Shown: one piece after another, positions 5,447 to 7,626 of the stretch
How positions within the stretch are numbered: the stretch's first letter is position 1
Layout: each line of letters opens with the position of its first letter
Origin: an uncultured Stenotrophomonas sp.
Lineage (GTDB): Bacteria; Pseudomonadota; Gammaproteobacteria; Xanthomonadales; Xanthomonadaceae
Reading direction: 5' to 3'
Length of the DNA: 7,626 nucleotides
Assembly: GCA_946223375.1 (NCBI GenBank)
Contig: CAMICU010000173.1
Location: 1 to 7,626 of the forward strand
Notes under the pieces: generated by a model
What the model was told of the DNA's origin: nothing
The model's input: only the letters and a program-made list of their open reading frames with translations
Database searches by the model: none
Translations under genes and position numbers: made by a program

Positions 5447-6109
5447 TCAGCCGCCGACGGCGGCCTTCAGCTCGGCCAGCTGCTGCTGCAGTTCGGCGAC
5501 AGTGGCTTCCAACTGCTGCACGCGTGCTTCCAGCGCGCTGTCGCTGGCCGCCGCGGCCGGTGCCGAGCGGTACGTTTCGGCCAGGGCGTCCAGGTCCAGC
5601 GGGCCGCACATCAGGTGCATGAAGCGGTCCTCGCGCTGGCCGCTGGCCCGCGGCAGCTGCACGACCAGGCCGCGCTGCTGCAGGCGGTCGAGCTGGTGGC
5701 GCAGGTCGGCCGCGTCGGCGAACTTGGCCATCCGCTCGCTGCGGGTGGCCAGTTCGCCGGCGGTCTGCGGGCCGCGCAGCAGCAACAGGCCGAGCAGGGC
5801 CACCTGCTGGCGCGGCAGGTCCAGCTTGATGCCGGCCAGGTGCTCGTAGCGTTCGGCGCGCGAGGAGAAGTGCTGGCGCGCCAGGCCCAGGCTCTCCAGC
5901 TGGCGCAGGGCGTGCTGGACGGTGCCGGCCTCCAGGTTCATCACCGGCTCGCGCGCGGTCTTCTGGTTGGCGGCGACCTGGGTGGCGTTGACGGTGAGCG
6001 GGTAGGCGTCCGGGGTGGTGGCCTCTTTCTCGATCAGGCAGCCCAGCGCGCGCGCCTGTGCGGCGTCGAGGACGGGGAAATGGGAGGGCTGCTGGCTGTC
6101 GTCGGTCAT
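5447..6109 (-). CDS. YceH-like DUF480 (UPF0502) winged-helix protein
   Basis: A 220-residue protein of the DUF480/YceH family (E. coli YceH is about 215 residues). Family signatures: ARALGCLIEKEATTPDAYPLTVNA (19-42), ANQKTAREPVMNL (47-59), and LLLLRGPQTAGEL (108-120). The fold known for the family is a pair of winged-helix domains, here about residues 12-95 and 96-175. A C-terminal heptad-like helix (192-220, with Leu, Val and Ala at spaced positions) is probably a coiled coil for oligomerisation. The biochemical role is unknown; DNA binding is only suggested by the fold. ATG 6109 is chosen because the conserved N-terminal sequence starts about 10 residues in; the frame stays open upstream to 6247, but that part runs through the palindrome at 6157-6210. 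A weak GGAA lies upstream. A leftward -10-like TATCCT (complement of 6139-6144) would give a leader of about 23 bases. Confidence 0.93.
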   Translation of the reverse strand: MTDDSQQPSHFPVLDAAQARALGCLIEKEATTPDAYPLTVNATQVAANQKTAREPVMNLEAGTVQHALRQLESLGLARQHFSSRAERYEHLAGIKLDLPRQQVALLGLLLLRGPQTAGELATRSERMAKFADAADLRHQLDRLQQRGLVVQLPRASGQREDRFMHLMCGPLDLDALAETYRSAPAAAASDSALEARVQQLEATVAELQQQLAELKAAVGG

Positions 6110-6156
6110 CGTCGCTGTTCCGGTCACGCGGGGGCGCAAGGATAGCCGAGCGGGGA

Positions 6157-6210
6157 AAAACCGGGGTCGGAGTCGGGTTGTTGATGAAACCCGACTCTGA
6201 CCCCGGTTTT
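6157..6210. repeat. 23-bp palindrome with terminator-like flanks in divergent spacer
   Basis: The left arm 6157-6179 (AAAACCGGGGTCGGAG...) and right arm 6188-6210 (...CTCTGACCCCGGTTTT) are inverted copies with a single mismatch out of 23 (a G:T wobble), around an 8-base loop at 6180-6187. A-tract in, T-tract out makes it look like a bidirectional intrinsic terminator; on the minus strand the T-run is five bases. It lies between divergent starts (yceH at 6109, phosphatase at 6334), where a terminator for either gene has no obvious purpose. GGGGTC-G/A-GA...TCTGACCCC palindromes recur in Xanthomonadales genomes from memory, so a dispersed repeat element is the most likely nature. The rest of the 224-base spacer holds a second AAAACCGGGG at 6223-6232 and a small CGACGG/CCGTCG hairpin (6248-6253 with 6267-6272). 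Confidence 0.8.
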
Positions 6211-6295
6211 GGCCGGGGGCGGAAAACCGGGGCAGCGGCGGCTTCAACGACGGCGGGCGCTTCGCTCCGTCGGGGCGGCCGGGACGGGGAGCCGG

Positions 6296-6301
6296 TAAAC
6301 T
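6296..6301 (+). promoter_or_regulatory. Candidate -10 box for the phosphatase-pyrF unit
   Basis: TAAACT at 6296-6301 is an AT-rich hexamer in an otherwise GC-rich spacer and matches TATAAT at T1, A2, A4 and T6. Transcription would begin near 6308, just before AGGAAG (6312-6317), the only plausible ribosome site. No -35 is recognisable 16-18 bases upstream. Confidence 0.3.
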
Positions 6302-6333
6302 TGCCGGGTTTAGGAAGATTCCCGGTAGTGCCC

Positions 6334-7236
6334 ATGTCCCGATTCCCCGCCTTCACCCTGCTGGCCGGCGCCGTGCTGTCGCTGGCCGCCTGCTCCTCGA
6401 CGGGCCGCCTGCAGGCGCCCGCCACGCCGCCGGCCACGGCCGTGGTGGCCGCCGCCGATGGCGCCAACGACAACCTCAACGCGGTGCTGTGGGTGCAGCG
6501 TTCGCAGGAATACCGTGCCAGCACCGTGCAGACCTGGCTGCTGGCCGGCCAGCAGCTGGACCGCGCGCTGGCCGACCCCCGCTGGACCGCGCTGCTGCCG
6601 GAAGAGGGTGGCAGCCGCCAGCCGGCCACGCTGAAGCCGGCGGTGGTGGTGGACGTGGACGAGACGGTGCTGGACAACTCGCCCTACCAGGCACGCCTGG
6701 TGCGCGATGGCGGCAGCTACGACGACGCCACTTGGGAAGCCTGGGTCGATGAGCGCAAGGCCGAGGCGGTGCCGGGTGCGGTACGGTTCGCGCAGCTGGC
6801 CGCGTCCAAGGGCGTGACCATGATCTACATCAGCAACCGCACCGCCGCGATGAAGGACGCCACCATCGCCAACCTGCGTGCGGTCGGTTTCCCGGTGGCC
6901 GATGACAGCGTCTACCTGGGCCTGGGCACGCCGGTGCCGGGCTGCACCGAACACGGCAGCGAGAAGGGCTGTCGCCGCCAGCTGGTGGCGCAGCGGTACC
7001 GCGTGCTGATGCAGGTGGGTGACCAGTTCACCGACTTCCTGCAGGTCGAGGACAACACCCTGGCCGCGCGCGACGCGCTGCTGGACAAGTACCAGGACTG
7101 GATCGGTTCGCGCTGGTGGATTCTGCCCAACCCCACCTACGGTGGCTGGGAAGGCGCGGCGATCAACAACGCCTGGTCGCTGCCGGCGGACCTGCGCAAC
7201 GCCGCCAAGCGTGACGCGCTGGAGGTGGCACGATGA
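6334..7236 (+). CDS. Acid phosphatase / 5'-nucleotidase lipoprotein, e(P4) HAD family
   Basis: A 300-residue lipoprotein of the HAD class C acid phosphatase family (e(P4)-like). The signal peptide ends in the lipobox L17-A-A-C20, and serine after the cysteine predicts outer-membrane sorting. HAD motif I is VDVDETVLDN with nucleophile D107 and acid/base D109; motif II is ISNRT with S167; K211 in SEKGCRRQ is the probable motif III lysine; motif IV is GDQFTDF with D230 and D234. The C-terminal WWILPNPTYGGWEGA is a strong family signature. Characterised relatives dephosphorylate 5'-nucleotides such as NMN with Mg2+, feeding nucleoside uptake. The start is uncertain: AGGAAG at 6312-6317 is 16 bases from ATG 6334 but 10 from an in-frame GTG at 6328, which would add only two residues. 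The frame is open further upstream but runs through the palindrome. The TGA overlaps the pyrF ATG in ATGA, so translation of pyrF may be coupled to it. Confidence 0.94.
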   Translation: MSRFPAFTLLAGAVLSLAACSSTGRLQAPATPPATAVVAAADGANDNLNAVLWVQRSQEYRASTVQTWLLAGQQLDRALADPRWTALLPEEGGSRQPATLKPAVVVDVDETVLDNSPYQARLVRDGGSYDDATWEAWVDERKAEAVPGAVRFAQLAASKGVTMIYISNRTAAMKDATIANLRAVGFPVADDSVYLGLGTPVPGCTEHGSEKGCRRQLVAQRYRVLMQVGDQFTDFLQVEDNTLAARDALLDKYQDWIGSRWWILPNPTYGGWEGAAINNAWSLPADLRNAAKRDALEVAR

Positions 7237-7626
7237 GCCGCGCGCCGCTGCCGCTGCGTACCGACGAGAAGCTGATCTTCGCCCTGGACGTGCCGGGCAA
7301 GGCGGCGGCCATCGAATGGGTGGACCGCCTCGGCGATGCGGTGTCCTTCTACAAGATCGGCATGGAACTGCTGGCCTCCGGCGAGTACTTCGACGTGCTC
7401 GATGAGCTGGCCAGGCGCGACAAGCGCGTGTTCGTCGACCTGAAGTTCTTCGACATCCCGGCCACCATCGGCGGTGTCATCGGGCGCCTGTCGCAGTGGC
7501 CGGTGAGCTACTGCACCATCCATGGCTGGCACCCGGCGATGATGGAAGCCGCCGCGGCGGCGAACAGCTCGGACATGCGCCTGCTGGCGGTGACCGTGCT
7601 GACCTCGATGGGCCGCCCGGACCTGG
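7233..7626 (+). CDS. pyrF: Orotidine 5'-phosphate decarboxylase (5' part, cut by window edge)
   Basis: The first 131 residues of PyrF, which decarboxylates OMP to UMP in the last step of de novo pyrimidine synthesis in the cytosol. Active-site residues are visible in order: D19 (FALDV), K41 (YKIGMELL) and the charged network D69-x-K71-x-x-D74 in VDLKFFDIP. The variant KFFDIP in place of KLHDIP is as I recall it for xanthomonads. HGWHPAMMEAAAAA and LLAVTVLTSM follow as in other group I enzymes. The family is about 230-245 residues, so nearly half is missing to the right. ATG 7233 overlaps the upstream TGA by 4 bases and has GGAGG at 7221-7225 with 7 bases of spacing, a strong ribosome site within the phosphatase gene. 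It therefore shares a transcript with the surface nucleotidase unless an internal promoter exists, which I do not see. Confidence 0.96.
   Translation, partial: MSRAPLPLRTDEKLIFALDVPGKAAAIEWVDRLGDAVSFYKIGMELLASGEYFDVLDELARRDKRVFVDLKFFDIPATIGGVIGRLSQWPVSYCTIHGWHPAMMEAAAAANSSDMRLLAVTVLTSMGRPDL

Noticed and set aside
6058..6333. N-terminal extension of the phosphatase upstream of ATG 6334
   Set aside because: The extension crosses the palindrome and would bury the lipoprotein signal peptide; the lipobox at residues 17-20 requires a start at 6334 or the GTG at 6328.
5322..6677. A 451-codon minus-strand open frame across yceH and the phosphatase start
   Set aside because: It overlaps yceH out of frame, reads through the palindrome, and its product is Arg/Pro/Ala-rich shadow sequence.
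1..7626. A defence island, CRISPR array, prophage, toxin-antitoxin pair or biosynthetic cluster
   Set aside because: No evenly spaced direct repeats, integrase, transposase, small antitoxin-like pairs or modular enzymes are present. The helicase at the left edge belongs to a housekeeping repair family and has no defence-type partners in view.

Overview
The window looks like an ordinary chromosomal segment of a high-GC gammaproteobacterium of the Xanthomonadales, most likely Stenotrophomonas or a close relative such as Xanthomonas or Pseudoxanthomonas. This rests on very high third-position GC, Xanthomonas-type thymidylate kinase and OMP decarboxylase protein sequences recalled from memory, several genes that lack a Shine-Dalgarno site but have a -10-like box just upstream of the start, and REP-type palindromes of the kind common in Stenotrophomonas. 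No search was run, so the genus is an inference.

Layout, left to right. (1) Minus strand, 1-588: the first 196 residues of a DEAD/DEAH-box helicase of the MrfA/YprA type (DUF1998 helicases), cut by the left edge. (2) A divergent spacer of 160 bases with a perfect 7-bp inverted repeat. (3) Plus strand: an unrecognised exported protein (749-1267), thymidylate kinase tmk (1365-2039) and the 23S rRNA m6A1618 methyltransferase rlmF (2163-3155). (4) Minus strand: a DUF3667 zinc-ribbon membrane protein (3156-4376), whose stop codon directly abuts the rlmF stop, and upstream of it an exported NTF2/lumazine-binding-like protein (4508-4957). (5) Plus strand: a 96-residue membrane protein (5075-5365), divergent from the NTF2-like gene. 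(6) A REP doublet (5362-5435) between the convergent 3' ends of the membrane protein gene and yceH. (7) Minus strand: yceH/DUF480 (5447-6109). (8) A 224-base divergent spacer holding a 23-bp palindrome with an alternative pairing partner. (9) Plus strand: an e(P4)-type HAD acid phosphatase lipoprotein (6334-7236) overlapping by 4 bases the start of pyrF (7233 to the right edge).

How the genes relate. Three products touch nucleotide metabolism: Tmk (dTMP to dTDP), the surface 5'-nucleotidase/acid phosphatase and PyrF (OMP to UMP). Only the last two appear transcriptionally and translationally linked. RlmF and the helicase act on RNA or DNA upkeep. The remaining genes are conserved or unknown envelope proteins. 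I see no phage, transposase, CRISPR, toxin-antitoxin or defence cluster, no tRNA or rRNA, and no coherent new multi-gene system. The most interesting material is small: two palindromic repeat elements, two apparently leaderless genes, and zero-gap convergent stop codons. No gene-free stretch exceeds 300 bases.
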